Shown here: positions 18,208-27,162 of the stretch, piece after piece
Numbering within the stretch: position 1 is the first letter of the stretch
Layout: the number at the start of each line of letters is the position of its first letter
DNA from: Phycisphaerales bacterium
GTDB taxonomy: Bacteria; Planctomycetota; Phycisphaerae; Phycisphaerales; SM1A02
NCBI GenBank assembly: GCA_022446905.1
Contig: JAKVBT010000005.1
Span: 738,451 to 802,450, forward strand
DNA: 64,000 bases
Direction of reading: 5' to 3'
Position numbers and translations under genes: made by a program
The notes under the pieces: model-generated
What the model was told of the DNA's origin: nothing
Databases searched by the model: none
Seen by the model: the letters and a program-made list of their open reading frames with translations, nothing else

Positions 18208-19772
18208 GAATTGGAAGCTCCCAGAGAATGGCCGTTCAGCAGATCTTCGCCTGAGACACAGCGGGCGTCTACCCAAGTGGAATGAACGCAGGCCTGATCA
18301 AGATCGAGCAAAGGATCCCCATTCCAAATCACAAAGTCCCCAGGGCCACCAACCTGCATGGCAACTGGAAGCCCCGCCGCCTCAGAGGCATCGCAGGTTG
18401 CCGCCCTCCAGGCCTCTTGCACGCTGATCTGCTGCCCGTCATGAAATGGAACCCCATTGACATCATGCCCGGTGATGGCCGCCCGCAGGGTTGCCATCGG
18501 ATCTGCTGGCACCACGGGCCAGTCCGTGCCAAATGACAATCGTGCTCCAGATGATTGCAATGAGGCCAGCGGCAGCACCCAACTGCTTCTCGCCTCCCCC
18601 AGTCGAGCGTTTGCCATTCCAGCATCAACGGCGCGATGGGTCGGCTGCACGCTCAGTCGCAGTCCACCAAGTTGCTGGAGATCAGCAGGCGAAACCACCT
18701 CAGCATGTTCCAATGTGCCCCGCAAGTCCTCTGGCACATCCGCCAAGAGCGATGCCGCGCGACCTACGGCCTCGTCACCAATGGCGTGGATCACCGGTGA
18801 TAGGCCATTGTCGAGCACCTGCCTACACCACTGCACCTCTTGATCATGAAGCGCATGCTCCAACCATGAGCCACGCCAGCCATCCTGATCCTGATAGTCC
18901 TGCCTCAATCGCGCTGTGCGAGATCCCAGCGTGCCATCAAAGAAGGACTTACAGCCAGTAAGGCGGAATCGATCATGACTGGGCAATTGCTCATGCCAGG
19001 TGAGATCAAGGGGAAGATCTCGATCAAGTTGCACCAAGGAAAGCCGAAGTGGGCAGTCTTCTGCCAGCGGCACGAACGTCTCAAGGATGTCCGATCGATA
19101 CTCCATGGTCCGCACGGCGGTAATGCCAAGTGCCAACAGGTGCTCGATAGCCGCATTTGCAGCGGCACGCTGCTGTGCACCATCTGGCCGTGGGATCACC
19201 GGTTGCAGCCATCGCCATGCAGCAGCTTCTGCGAGATATCCATCCCGCGAACCCTCCGCATCACGACCCACCTGCCCTCCAGCAGCAAGCACCACGGCAT
19301 CATCAGGAAGATCCATTAGCCCAAGCACCGCATCATTGACCACAGCAGCATGCCAATCACATCTCCAGCAGACCACCGGACGGGTCGATGCCGGGGCCAA
19401 CCATGTTCGGTCAGGCCGCTGCTGATCAGCCCACTGACATTCTGACCAGCCACTGGCTAACAACCACTGCGAAGGCTCCATGGCTGCGTGGGCGGCTTCA
19501 ATCTCAGCCTCAAACGCAGCCCGGCTGCGGACACCACTCAGATCAAGATGCTGCAGGGTCTGGCCGCCCAGCAGCAAGTGCATGTGGGCGTCAACGAGTC
19601 CTGGCGTGACCACCCGTCCCCCAGCATCGATCACCACCGACCCAGCACGCGCTGGCGTGTGGGCTGGACGAAGCTCCTGAAGCCGACCATGATCAAAGCA
19701 CGCCACGCACAGCTCAGGAGATGGCCCATGGCCACACCAGACTTGGGCGTTGATGAGATCCACACGGCGCAT
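18204..19772 (-). CDS. Amidohydrolase family 3 protein (YtcJ-like)
   Basis: 522 residues with the metallo-hydrolase pattern: VVTPGLVDAHMHLLLGG near residues 55-70 (the metal-binding His pair), a central VIHAIGDEAVGRAASLL with a metal His, HAEVVSPADL, and SFGTDWPVVPADPMATLRAAI with the metal Asp. This is the YtcJ/AepA-like branch, usually predicted hydrolases of amides or imides; the substrate cannot be read from sequence. SD-like TAGGAG precedes the ATG. It overlaps moaC and probably shares its transcript. Confidence 0.86.
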   Translation of the reverse strand: MRRVDLINAQVWCGHGPSPELCVACFDHGRLQELRPAHTPARAGSVVIDAGGRVVTPGLVDAHMHLLLGGQTLQHLDLSGVRSRAAFEAEIEAAHAAMEPSQWLLASGWSECQWADQQRPDRTWLAPASTRPVVCWRCDWHAAVVNDAVLGLMDLPDDAVVLAAGGQVGRDAEGSRDGYLAEAAAWRWLQPVIPRPDGAQQRAAANAAIEHLLALGITAVRTMEYRSDILETFVPLAEDCPLRLSLVQLDRDLPLDLTWHEQLPSHDRFRLTGCKSFFDGTLGSRTARLRQDYQDQDGWRGSWLEHALHDQEVQWCRQVLDNGLSPVIHAIGDEAVGRAASLLADVPEDLRGTLEHAEVVSPADLQQLGGLRLSVQPTHRAVDAGMANARLGEARSSWVLPLASLQSSGARLSFGTDWPVVPADPMATLRAAITGHDVNGVPFHDGQQISVQEAWRAATCDASEAAGLPVAMQVGGPGDFVIWNGDPLLDLDQACVHSTWVDARCVSGEDLLNGHSLGASNS

Positions 19773-19833
19773 TCTGTGATCTCCTAGCCACTCTCAAGAA
19801 GATTCAAGGCAGGCAGGATGGTATCGTGATGTC

Positions 19834-20523
19834 ATGAAGTGCAAGAGTATGGTTGAACGTGCCACGCTGGCAATTTTCCTCTTCCTGCTGACGGCCTCGT
19901 GCAGTGACAGTCCAGCACCACCCCCGCCAGCCCCAGGTGCATCCAGTACGCCCACGGCGCAAACACCTTCGCCCCAGGGCGGCTTCTCCAATATTGGCAA
20001 ACGCACTGATACAAGCGCACGCACAAGCCAAGCACATTCACGTAAAACCCCTCCACCCGATCCACGGGTTGCAACCTTTGTTGGCCTCACAGCGCCAACC
20101 AATCCAACTTGGCGCTGGGAACCACCAAAGAACAACATGCGGGTGATCAACTGGACGGTTCCAGCCGCGGAAGGAGCGGAGCCTGCAGAATTGGTGATCT
20201 CGAATTTCCCCGAAGCGGCTGGCAATACGCGCGAGGCAAATATCAATCGGTGGACCAGCCAGTTCTATTCCGGCGACATGCCCACAGAAGCAAATGTCAC
20301 CGAAATGACCGTGGCCACCATGCCAGTAGCGCTGGTTGAAATTAACGGCGAATATCAAGGCATGGGCGGCGGCTGGCACAAAGAGAACTACACCATGCTC
20401 GTGGCCATGGTCGACGCGCCTGTCGGATCAGTATTTATCCGCTTACTCGGTCCTCGCGAGACTGTTGATCAGCATCGAGCGGCCTATATGGAATTAGTTG
20501 ATGGTCTTCGACCAGCGCCTTGA
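19834..20523 (+). CDS. Lipoprotein of unknown function
   Basis: 229 residues. The N-terminus is a lipoprotein signal with lipobox LTASC (Cys about residue 23), then a Pro/Ser/Thr-rich linker to about residue 60. The remainder (WRWEPPKNNMRVINW, ELVISNFPEAAGNTREANINRW, VALVEINGEYQGMGGGWHKENY) forms a compact soluble domain, a type I see as planctomycete-specific hypothetical protein. A TATCGT box 6 bases upstream of the ATG may be its -10. It converges on the next gene with one base between the stops. Confidence 0.7.
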   Translation: MKCKSMVERATLAIFLFLLTASCSDSPAPPPPAPGASSTPTAQTPSPQGGFSNIGKRTDTSARTSQAHSRKTPPPDPRVATFVGLTAPTNPTWRWEPPKNNMRVINWTVPAAEGAEPAELVISNFPEAAGNTREANINRWTSQFYSGDMPTEANVTEMTVATMPVALVEINGEYQGMGGGWHKENYTMLVAMVDAPVGSVFIRLLGPRETVDQHRAAYMELVDGLRPAP

Positions 20524-20524
20524 T

Positions 20525-20956
20525 TCAGGCGTTGCTGGTCGCATCTGACCAACTGGCACCTGAGCGCACATGGAAGTTGACCAAGTCACCAACTGCAATG
20601 GACGCGGCGCTGGCAGGATCTTCGAAGCGGACATGAACTGGGACAACACTTCGAACAACGGCACCGGCCCCATCCGCATCCATCGCGACGACATGACCGG
20701 CCACAATGCGTGGCTCACCATGAGCCGGCTGAATGAACCGTCCGCCACCAGACGCAACATGCACCTTCATCGCCGTTGCCTCAATACAGCCCTCACATCG
20801 ATCGCCTACTGTGCCGGTCCCCTGTAAGCGAATGGAATATGCAGTCCCCGGCACGGCCACATCAATCGTTCCTTCTTCCGCCCCACATACTTTGACAGTT
20901 CCAGTGACAGTCGGCTGATTGTGCATTGCCAGCAGTGTACTGCTTGCTGTTGTCAT
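20525..20956 (-). CDS. Small protein of unknown function downstream of trpG/pabA
   Basis: 143 residues from the ATG that overlaps the trpG/pabA stop (ATGA). I recognise no family. Visible features are Cys residues in KVCGAEEG and DRCEGCIEA, a Gly/Val-rich beta character throughout, and VHVRFEDPASAASIAVGDLVNFHVR near the end, which could be an OB-like beta barrel. Tight coupling suggests co-expression with the amidotransferase and DUF1444 genes. A longer frame running back into trpG is antisense-style sequence and was not used. Confidence 0.6.
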   Translation of the reverse strand: MTTASSTLLAMHNQPTVTGTVKVCGAEEGTIDVAVPGTAYSIRLQGTGTVGDRCEGCIEATAMKVHVASGGGRFIQPAHGEPRIVAGHVVAMDADGAGAVVRSVVPVHVRFEDPASAASIAVGDLVNFHVRSGASWSDATSNA

Positions 20957-21546
20957 CAGGTCTGAAGAAAACGATCCACCATGGCCGGCCCCGCTGGACT
21001 CATGAAGCTCTCCGGATGAAACTGCAGGCCAATCATGGCCCGAGTATCCCCACCAGGCCAGCCTCCCTTCCATCGCAGCGCCATGACTTCTCCTGCATCC
21101 GTCCAAGCAGAAACTTCAAAGTCATCACCTACTGATTCGCGGTCGACAATAAGCGAGTGGTAGCGCATCACTTCCACAGGGCTGGATAGACCTTCGAAGA
21201 GGCCGCGCCCATCGTGCTGGACAATCGATGTCTTCCCGTGCATGGGACGATCATGACGGACCACAGACATGCCATGGACCTCGGCAATGACCTGGTGGCC
21301 CAAGCACACCCCGAGCACAGCAACCTCACCGGCGATGGCACGTACCAAGTCGCGACAAATCCCAGTCTCTGAAGGCGTACAGGGACCGGGCGAAATCACC
21401 AGATGGCTCGGCTGCATCGCCAGCACCTCATCCACAGTGCATTCATCATTACGGATGACGCGAACATCGAGCGACGGCCGCAGCACGCCAATGCAGTGCA
21501 CTAGATTCCAAGTGAATGAGTCGTAGTTGTCAATCAGTACCAACAC
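20956..21546 (-). CDS. trpG: Anthranilate/aminodeoxychorismate synthase glutamine amidotransferase
   Basis: 196 residues from the GTG of VLVLIDNYDSFTWNLV, which is where family members start. It is a class I amidotransferase: ISPGPCTPSETGICRDLV, nucleophile Cys in LGVCLGHQVIAEV, and the His-Glu pair in IGLQFHPESFMSP. The subunit passes ammonia from glutamine to TrpE or PabB; which partner is used here cannot be told, as neither is in the window. It lies between DUF1444 and a small unknown gene on the minus strand, with overlapping ends. Confidence 0.9.
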   Translation of the reverse strand: MLVLIDNYDSFTWNLVHCIGVLRPSLDVRVIRNDECTVDEVLAMQPSHLVISPGPCTPSETGICRDLVRAIAGEVAVLGVCLGHQVIAEVHGMSVVRHDRPMHGKTSIVQHDGRGLFEGLSSPVEVMRYHSLIVDRESVGDDFEVSAWTDAGEVMALRWKGGWPGGDTRAMIGLQFHPESFMSPAGPAMVDRFLQT

Positions 21547-21574
21547 GCCGCGCAGGGTAGCGTCCGGGTTCGGA

Positions 21575-22369
21575 TCAAGCCGCCTTGCTTGTCCCAGCAA
21601 TCCCGTCCTGCGTTACAACGAATAGAGCAGGGGTGATGGGATATGGGAGTCGCTCAAAGTCACGATCCACCCGGCTCTTCACACGCTCAAGAAAATCATC
21701 CGGCCCGGCAGAAACCGCTAGGAAGATGTCACGAGCAGGCGCTGCCACGTAAAAGTCCCCCTTTAACTTCGGCGCTAAGCGGGCATGCAGCGTACTCATC
21801 AGCAACCGTGCAGCGTCATATCCATCTTGGGCGGACAACTGAGCGACACGTCCGCCTTCAGCAGACTCAATGATCTTGACTTCCAATGATGGCGCATATC
21901 GGGCGAGGTTTCGCCGAGCGCATGCCTCAATTTGCTCGATGTCCAAGCCCCACTTGATGATCTGCTCAAGGGTGATGCTCACAGTCACGCGCGGCATGTC
22001 GATCACATACACAATGGATGTATCGTTGACCCACGGGGTGTGCGCCACCTGCTCTTTGTCTAGTTGTTCAAAGAGCGAATTAGGCTGGATGCGGGGCATG
22101 ATGCGGGACTGCACCAACGAGAGCGGCATGGCGCTGCCCATCATGGCCTCGCCTTCCGTAATGCGACTGAGAAACTCACGGACGATCTCATCGCCACGGG
22201 AGGGCTCACAAAGAACCATCCGGAACAAGTTGTTGAGGTCAAGGTGGCGTCCGGATACCAATACATCCATGGGACCAGCCAATTCGACTTCTTCGGCAGG
22301 CAGTTCCTGCTGAATCAACTGCAGAACGTGCTCAGCAAAAGCCTCCGGCTCACGTGGCATGTTGGACAT
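21575..22369 (-). CDS. DUF1444 family protein (YtpQ-like)
   Basis: 264 residues resembling the Bacillus YtpQ/DUF1444 family, recognised by the pattern of N-terminal FAEHVLQLIQ, a central FEQLDKEQVAHTPWVNDTSIVYVIDM, an IKWGLDIEQIEACARRNL helix region, and DIFLAVSAGPDDFLERVKSRVDRDF near the end. No enzymatic residues are known for the family. It sits upstream of trpG/pabA on the same strand, with a 28-base gap to the preferred trpG start, and is divergent from kdsA. Confidence 0.8.
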   Translation of the reverse strand: MSNMPREPEAFAEHVLQLIQQELPAEEVELAGPMDVLVSGRHLDLNNLFRMVLCEPSRGDEIVREFLSRITEGEAMMGSAMPLSLVQSRIMPRIQPNSLFEQLDKEQVAHTPWVNDTSIVYVIDMPRVTVSITLEQIIKWGLDIEQIEACARRNLARYAPSLEVKIIESAEGGRVAQLSAQDGYDAARLLMSTLHARLAPKLKGDFYVAAPARDIFLAVSAGPDDFLERVKSRVDRDFERLPYPITPALFVVTQDGIAGTSKAA

Positions 22370-22544
22370 ACTGATCTAGCCTCCAAGAACAGGGCGGGAA
22401 GTTCCCAAGAAGAGTCTTCGACGCTTCTCCTACTCGACTTCAGTTCCAACCCGCTTGCCATGGGATTCTGTTGATTTCCTGACAATCCAATCCCATCAGA
22501 AGCGTCCTGAACCGCGTTTTCGGACTCCCGCCCCCCTTCAAGCC

Positions 22545-22550
22545 GATAAT
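22545..22550 (+). promoter_or_regulatory. Candidate -10 box of the kdsA-mcsA-mcsB unit
   Basis: GATAAT (5 of 6 consensus) ends 9 bases before the kdsA ATG, so the 5' leader would be at most a few bases. No SD precedes the ATG. The -35 is weak (CGGACT at 18-base spacing). Confidence 0.45.
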
Positions 22551-22559
22551 CTGTAAGAC

Positions 22560-23405
22560 ATGTCACACACTTGCCCCGTCGGGCCAATCACCATCGGCCC
22601 TGAATACGAGCTCACCATCATCGCTGGTCCCTGCGTGCTTGAGGAAGATGCCATACAGCACGCCATCTGCGAGCGGATGCAACGCGTCTGTGCAGACCTT
22701 GGAGTGCCCTGGATCTTCAAGGGAAGCTTTGACAAGGCCAACCGCACCAGCCTGACCAGCCCACGCGGCCCAGGACTCAACCAAGGCCTTCAACGACTGG
22801 CAAGCATCCGCGATCAGTACGAGGTCCCAGTCACTACGGACGTCCATGAACCTGATCAGGCAGCCGCTGTTGCCGAGGTCGTCGACCTGCTCCAGGTCCC
22901 CGCCTTTCTTTGCCGACAGACAGACTTGCTCGCTGCCTGTGGCAAGACCGGCAAACCAATGAATATCAAGAAGGGACAGTTTCTCTCCCCTTCTGAAATG
23001 TCCTACGCCGCTGACAAAGCGATGCAAGCTGGCGCCGGCGGACTGATGCTTACAGAACGCGGCACCTTCTTCGGCTATCACCGCCTTGTCAATGATTTCA
23101 TCGGCCTTGGTGATCTTGCTGATCTTGGATGGCCGGTCTGCTTTGATGTCACCCACTCCACCCAACTTCCAGGTGGCGGTTCTGGACGAAGTGGCGGACG
23201 ACCGGATCGAGCCGGATTGCTGGCACGAGCCGCAGCGGCGGCAGGGGTTGATGCGCTTTTTCTTGAAATTCACCCCAATCCGGAGGCCGCAGCATCCGAT
23301 GCATCCACTGTGCAGTCACTGGATGCCGCAGAAGCTCTTATTCGCGAAGCTGTCACGATTCGCCGCGCCTGGCGCTCGTGTTGCGACGGGGCGATGACCT
23401 CATGA
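22560..23405 (+). CDS. kdsA: 3-deoxy-8-phosphooctulonate synthase (Kdo-8-P synthase)
   Basis: 281 residues, the standard length. It begins with the IIAGPCVLE motif, then FKGSFDKANRTS, VPVTTDVHEP, VDLLQVPAFLCRQTDLL, NIKKGQFLSP, LTERGTFFGYH and VCFDVTHSTQLPG, which line the PEP and arabinose-5-P site. It makes the Kdo precursor for LPS. KdsD, which supplies arabinose-5-P, is encoded at 34.6 kb. The stop overlaps the mcsA start, making a three-gene unit with the arginine kinase pair. Confidence 0.96.
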   Translation: MSHTCPVGPITIGPEYELTIIAGPCVLEEDAIQHAICERMQRVCADLGVPWIFKGSFDKANRTSLTSPRGPGLNQGLQRLASIRDQYEVPVTTDVHEPDQAAAVAEVVDLLQVPAFLCRQTDLLAACGKTGKPMNIKKGQFLSPSEMSYAADKAMQAGAGGLMLTERGTFFGYHRLVNDFIGLGDLADLGWPVCFDVTHSTQLPGGGSGRSGGRPDRAGLLARAAAAAGVDALFLEIHPNPEAAASDASTVQSLDAAEALIREAVTIRRAWRSCCDGAMTS

Positions 23406-23923
23406 AGTGCGATCGCTGCAACCGCCCTGCCATTGTCCATCAGATCATTATCTCTGGCGGCCAACATAAGGAAGTGCATCTCTGCGAAAAGCATGCACAA
23501 GAGGCCGGCATTCCAAATCCCGGCAAACAGCCGATCAACAAGATGCTTGAGAAAATCGGAACGATCGCTGTGCCACTGAAGGCGACTTCCGTCTCGTGTC
23601 CACAGTGCGGCTCAACATTGGCACAAATTCGACAATCTGGTCTTCTTGGATGCGATCAGTGCTATGACGTATTTGATCAACTTGCACACTCCATGGTGGA
23701 GCGTGCGCAACACGGCGCCACACAGCACAGTGGCCGCCAACCAGGACAAGGCCCTGCCGATCGTGCCCGTCAACATGAACGTTCCAGACTTCTGCGGGCG
23801 CTGGACGATGCTGTGCGATCAGAGCAGTATGAACGAGCTGCCAAACTCAAGCACCAACTCGCTGACCTGAACCACAGCAAAGACGTTCCAGATGACAACG
23901 ATGGCGCCGGAGAATCTGCATGA
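23402..23923 (+). CDS. mcsA: McsA-like zinc-finger activator with UvrB/UvrC motif
   Basis: 173 residues. It has an N-terminal zinc-ribbon pair, CDRCNRPAIVHQ with LCEKHAQEAG and then VSCPQCGSTLAQ with LGCDQCYDVFDQL, and a C-terminal UvrB/UvrC motif (LDDAVRSEQYERAAKLKHQL). This is the McsA plan of Firmicutes, where McsA activates the arginine kinase McsB. The start overlaps the kdsA stop (ATGA), and the end overlaps the mcsB start by four bases, so all three are probably co-translated. Confidence 0.88.
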   Translation: MKCDRCNRPAIVHQIIISGGQHKEVHLCEKHAQEAGIPNPGKQPINKMLEKIGTIAVPLKATSVSCPQCGSTLAQIRQSGLLGCDQCYDVFDQLAHSMVERAQHGATQHSGRQPGQGPADRARQHERSRLLRALDDAVRSEQYERAAKLKHQLADLNHSKDVPDDNDGAGESA

Positions 23924-24957
23924 GCGCCGATGTCCCCAGCCCAGATGACCAGATCTTCGAACTTGAGGCAGACGTTGTCCTGACCAGCCGCGCACGAATC
24001 GCACGCAACCTCTCAGGAAGCCCCTTTGTCCACCGATCTGATCCAGAGCAATGTCAAACTGTGGCTGAAGAAATCCGCACTGCAGCAGAGTGTGTTGATC
24101 TTCCCGGCTCCCCAGTCTGGATTGACCTTGCCGAAATCAGCAACCGCCATCGACGGGTGTTGTACGAACGGCACATCATCAGCAGACAGCATGCTGAAGG
24201 CCACCACCCACGTGGCGTCATTGTTGACGAAGATGAGACAACAAGCATCATGGTCAACGAGGAAGATCACGTCCGCATGCACACCATTGCGCAGGGGCTA
24301 CAAACAGACCACTGTTTCGATCAGGTCAGAGACATCGACCGCTCTCTGGAAACAAAACTTCCGTGGGCGTTTCACCAGCGGCTTGGATACCTCGCAGCAT
24401 GCCCGAGCAATGTTGGCACTGGCGTTCGATTTTCCGCCATGCTCCACCTACCAGCACTGAGCCTCACTGGAGACCTGAAGAAAGTTCAGAATGCCGCCAA
24501 TGATTTGAAGTTGGCAGTGCGCGGCTACTACGGGGAAGGATCAGAATCCTCCGGCAACTTCTTTCAGGTCAGCAATCAGGTCACTCTTGGGTGCAGCGAA
24601 GAGGAACTACTGGAACAATTCCAACAGGTCATTCTCCCCGGGATCATCCAATATGAACGATCTGCAAGAAGAGCACTGCTGCGACAAGATCGTGTTGGCA
24701 TTGAAGACCGTGTTCGCCGTGATATTGCCGTCCTTCGCTCCGCCCGACTTATCAAGGTCGACGAGTGCATGAGACGCCTCAGCACCGTGCGCCTCGGCGT
24801 ATGCCTTGGCATCCTTGACGATGTCGATCTTCGACACATCAACTCACTCTTTGTACTGATTCAACCTGGCCATCTCCACGAGCGTGTCGGCGACGCACTG
24901 TCTCCGCGCGAAGCGCTGGTCACCAGGGCGGATACAGTCAGAGAGATGCTGGCGTGA
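23920..24957 (+). CDS. mcsB: Protein arginine kinase McsB
   Basis: 345 residues of the ATP:guanido phosphotransferase family. Family motifs include VVLTSRARIARNLSGSPF near residue 20, the NEEDHVRMHTIAQG loop, the catalytic ACPSNVGTGVRFSAMLHLP and KAVRGYYGEGSESS-like segment (LKLAVRGYYGEGSESSG). McsB phosphorylates arginines on proteins, marking them for ClpCP in Firmicutes. I do not find a clear RDxxRA phospho-arginine motif at the C-terminus (RADTVREM is the nearest). No ctsR or clpC is adjacent, so its targets here are unknown. Confidence 0.9.
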   Translation: MSADVPSPDDQIFELEADVVLTSRARIARNLSGSPFVHRSDPEQCQTVAEEIRTAAECVDLPGSPVWIDLAEISNRHRRVLYERHIISRQHAEGHHPRGVIVDEDETTSIMVNEEDHVRMHTIAQGLQTDHCFDQVRDIDRSLETKLPWAFHQRLGYLAACPSNVGTGVRFSAMLHLPALSLTGDLKKVQNAANDLKLAVRGYYGEGSESSGNFFQVSNQVTLGCSEEELLEQFQQVILPGIIQYERSARRALLRQDRVGIEDRVRRDIAVLRSARLIKVDECMRRLSTVRLGVCLGILDDVDLRHINSLFVLIQPGHLHERVGDALSPREALVTRADTVREMLA

Positions 24958-25045
24958 TCACTCCTGCCCATTCGAGCGTCGGTGCCCAAAACTGCAAAAC
25001 AATCAGAGCCGCAGCAGCCGCATATGACATGAATCGGTTCTGCTC

Positions 25046-25993
25046 GTGACTGAACGCTGCACACGCCTAGCGCCATCGCCAACCGGGGCGCTACATCTGG
25101 GCAACGTGCGAACATTCCTAGTCAATTGGGCGCTTGCCCGCCAAAACGGCTGGTCCATTCTGATGCGGATCGAGGACCTTGATCACCCTAGAGTCAAACC
25201 CGAGACCATTGAGTCAACGCGTGAGGAGTTGCAATGGCTTGGCCTTGACTGGGAACACGAGATGCCACTGCAATCTACGGACCTGCAGCCCTGCCACGCC
25301 GCCCTTGAGCAGTTGGGAGCAACTGGTCGCATCTACCGCTGCGATCTCAGTCGCAGCGAGATTGAGCGATCAGCCCCCCATGACGATGAGCAGCAAGCCA
25401 CCTTCCCGGCCAAACTCCGCCCCGCTGATGCCGGCAAACGCATTGAGTGTCCTAGCCTGACATGCAACTGGCGCCTGATGGTCGATGATTGCACAGAGGT
25501 CATCGACGACCAATTCGCCGGCACACATCAGTTTGCACTGTCGAAATCATGTGGCGACTTCCCAGTCTGGACCGCAGCCCGTAAGCCAGGAGCGGACGGC
25601 GGTCCCACCTATCAACTTGCCGTGGTTGTTGATGACGCCAGGCAAGCGGTCACTGATGTTGTACGCGGCGATGATCTTCTGGAAAGCGCTGCTCGCCAGC
25701 AGATGCTGTATCGCTTACTTGATCGACCTTGCCCAAACTGGTGGCATGTTCCGCTGGTCCGTGGCCCGGACGGGAAGCGCTTGGCCAAAAGGCATGGAGA
25801 CACCCGGCTGGCCAGTTTTCGCACCAGAGGCTGCACAGCAGAACAAATCATTGGACTGATGGCATACTGGTGTGGCATGACAGCGACCCGAACCACCATG
25901 CCGGCCACTGACTTCCTCAGTGCCTTTGACCTCGCCAAGTTGCCCAGTGAGGATGTGACACTTGGCCCGGAGGATCTTCAATGGCTTTGCTAA
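25046..25993 (+). CDS. gluQ: Glutamyl-Q tRNA(Asp) synthetase
   Basis: 315 residues from a GTG, much shorter than a full glutamyl-tRNA synthetase because the anticodon-binding domain is missing. The HIGH-type signature is SPTGALHLGNVRTFL and the KMSKS-type signature is LAKRHGDT near residue 247. Such enzymes charge queuosine in the tRNA(Asp) anticodon with glutamate, consistent with queE elsewhere in the window. The usual Cys-rich zinc segment is reduced here to YRCDLSRSE with CPSLTCNW later. The end overlaps the DUF192 gene by 13 bases. Confidence 0.85.
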   Translation: MTERCTRLAPSPTGALHLGNVRTFLVNWALARQNGWSILMRIEDLDHPRVKPETIESTREELQWLGLDWEHEMPLQSTDLQPCHAALEQLGATGRIYRCDLSRSEIERSAPHDDEQQATFPAKLRPADAGKRIECPSLTCNWRLMVDDCTEVIDDQFAGTHQFALSKSCGDFPVWTAARKPGADGGPTYQLAVVVDDARQAVTDVVRGDDLLESAARQQMLYRLLDRPCPNWWHVPLVRGPDGKRLAKRHGDTRLASFRTRGCTAEQIIGLMAYWCGMTATRTTMPATDFLSAFDLAKLPSEDVTLGPEDLQWLC

Positions 25994-26499
25994 GGCACAT
26001 GAAGACAATGACCTTGCTTGCGGCCGTGCTACTGCTGTCAGCCTGTACGGCAGCGGGCTGCAAACAGGGCGATCCAGAGACGGAAAGGGTGCATATTGGC
26101 GGGCAAGCATGGGACCTTGAAGTCGCCGCAGACGATGTGTCGATTCAGCAAGGCCTGATGCATCGACCAACCATCCCGGACGGCACGGGCATGCTCTTTA
26201 TATTTGACCGACCTGAAATTCATGCATTTTGGATGGGACATTGCCTGACTGATATCGATCTCATCTTCGTGGACGTCACTGGACGCATCATCAGCCTGCA
26301 CGAGATGAAGGTGGAGTCGCCCCAGACTCCCAGTGAAACTGATTGGGCCTATCGGCAGCGGATGGCTTCCTACCCCAGCATGTTGCCGGCCCAACTGGCC
26401 ATCGAACTACCCCCAGGCTCAATCGACCGCCTTGGGCTCAAAGCCGGGCAATCTCTAGAACTCGATATCCACCGGCTCCGCGCACGAACGCGGCGATGA
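25981..26499 (+). CDS. DUF192 lipoprotein
   Basis: 172 residues. A lipobox-like LLLSACTAAGC follows the signal segment, so it is probably lipid-anchored. The DUF192 domain is seen in VSIQQGLMHRPTIPDGTGMLF, the conserved FWMGHCLTDIDLIFVD and the C-terminal LPPGSIDRLGLKAGQSLEL. The function of the family is unknown. The start has GGAGG 7 bases upstream, and lies inside the end of gluQ. Confidence 0.85.
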   Translation: MALLRHMKTMTLLAAVLLLSACTAAGCKQGDPETERVHIGGQAWDLEVAADDVSIQQGLMHRPTIPDGTGMLFIFDRPEIHAFWMGHCLTDIDLIFVDVTGRIISLHEMKVESPQTPSETDWAYRQRMASYPSMLPAQLAIELPPGSIDRLGLKAGQSLELDIHRLRARTRR

Positions 26500-26511
26500 G
26501 CTTGACCACAA

Positions 26512-27117
26512 TCATGCGCGGATATCTCTTATCGACAACTGACGATCCACAAGTTTGGCGATGAGATCAAACTCAAGATTGACCTGATCTTGTGCCTCCC
26601 GATTGGACAAGATCGTTCGCTCAAGCGTTTCTGGAATCAGCGCCACTTCGAGCCAAGAATCTTCACAGGCAGCGATAGTCAGTGATACACCATCGATGGT
26701 GATCGATCCTTGAGAAACCACCAATGCGTTCTTGGCTTCGGGATAGGACACCCGCAATCGCCATCCCAAACCTGGCTGATCACCATTGCTCAGCACGGCC
26801 CCGACCGCATCCACATGACCCTGCACCATGTGCCCACCAAGAAGCGTTTCGGGGGTCGCTGCATGTTCCAGGTTGACTCGATCCCCAGCCCTCAATCCGC
26901 CCAGGGTGGTCAGTGCACAGGTTTGCTGGACGACATCAAAGTGAGCATGCCCCTGCTTGATCTTGACGACCGTCAAACAGCATCCGTTGACCGCCACCGA
27001 GGCTCCTGCCTCAGGCTGGTAAGCCCAATCCTGCAAATCTACTTGCAGCCTCAAGCCCGAAGGAAGGGCTTCAAGGCCGGACACCAATCCAATAGATGAA
27101 ATCAAGCCCGTGAACAT
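26512..27117 (-). CDS. ribE: Riboflavin synthase, alpha chain
   Basis: 201 residues from the ATG of MFTGLISSIGLV, the standard RibE start. It holds the two-fold repeated lumazine-binding barrels, each with a FTG/GxxVAVNGCCLTV type segment (ASVAVNGCCLTVVK and SITIDGVSLTIAA) and the GGHMVQGHVDAVG motif. It dismutates 6,7-dimethyl-8-ribityllumazine to riboflavin. No FMN riboswitch is visible upstream. It is divergent from the PQQ-propeller gene and converges on DUF192. Confidence 0.95.
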   Translation of the reverse strand: MFTGLISSIGLVSGLEALPSGLRLQVDLQDWAYQPEAGASVAVNGCCLTVVKIKQGHAHFDVVQQTCALTTLGGLRAGDRVNLEHAATPETLLGGHMVQGHVDAVGAVLSNGDQPGLGWRLRVSYPEAKNALVVSQGSITIDGVSLTIAACEDSWLEVALIPETLERTILSNREAQDQVNLEFDLIAKLVDRQLSIRDIRA

Positions 27118-27162
27118 GTCTGAAGGATACGATCTCAGGGGCAATGCAATCCTGTGCGATTC

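Noticed and set aside
17102-21546. trp operon
   Set aside because: trpF and trpG/pabA lie on opposite strands with unrelated genes between; no other trp gene is seen.
25046-25993. Full glutamyl-tRNA synthetase (gltX)
   Set aside because: Only 315 residues, with no anticodon-binding domain; matches the GluQ family.
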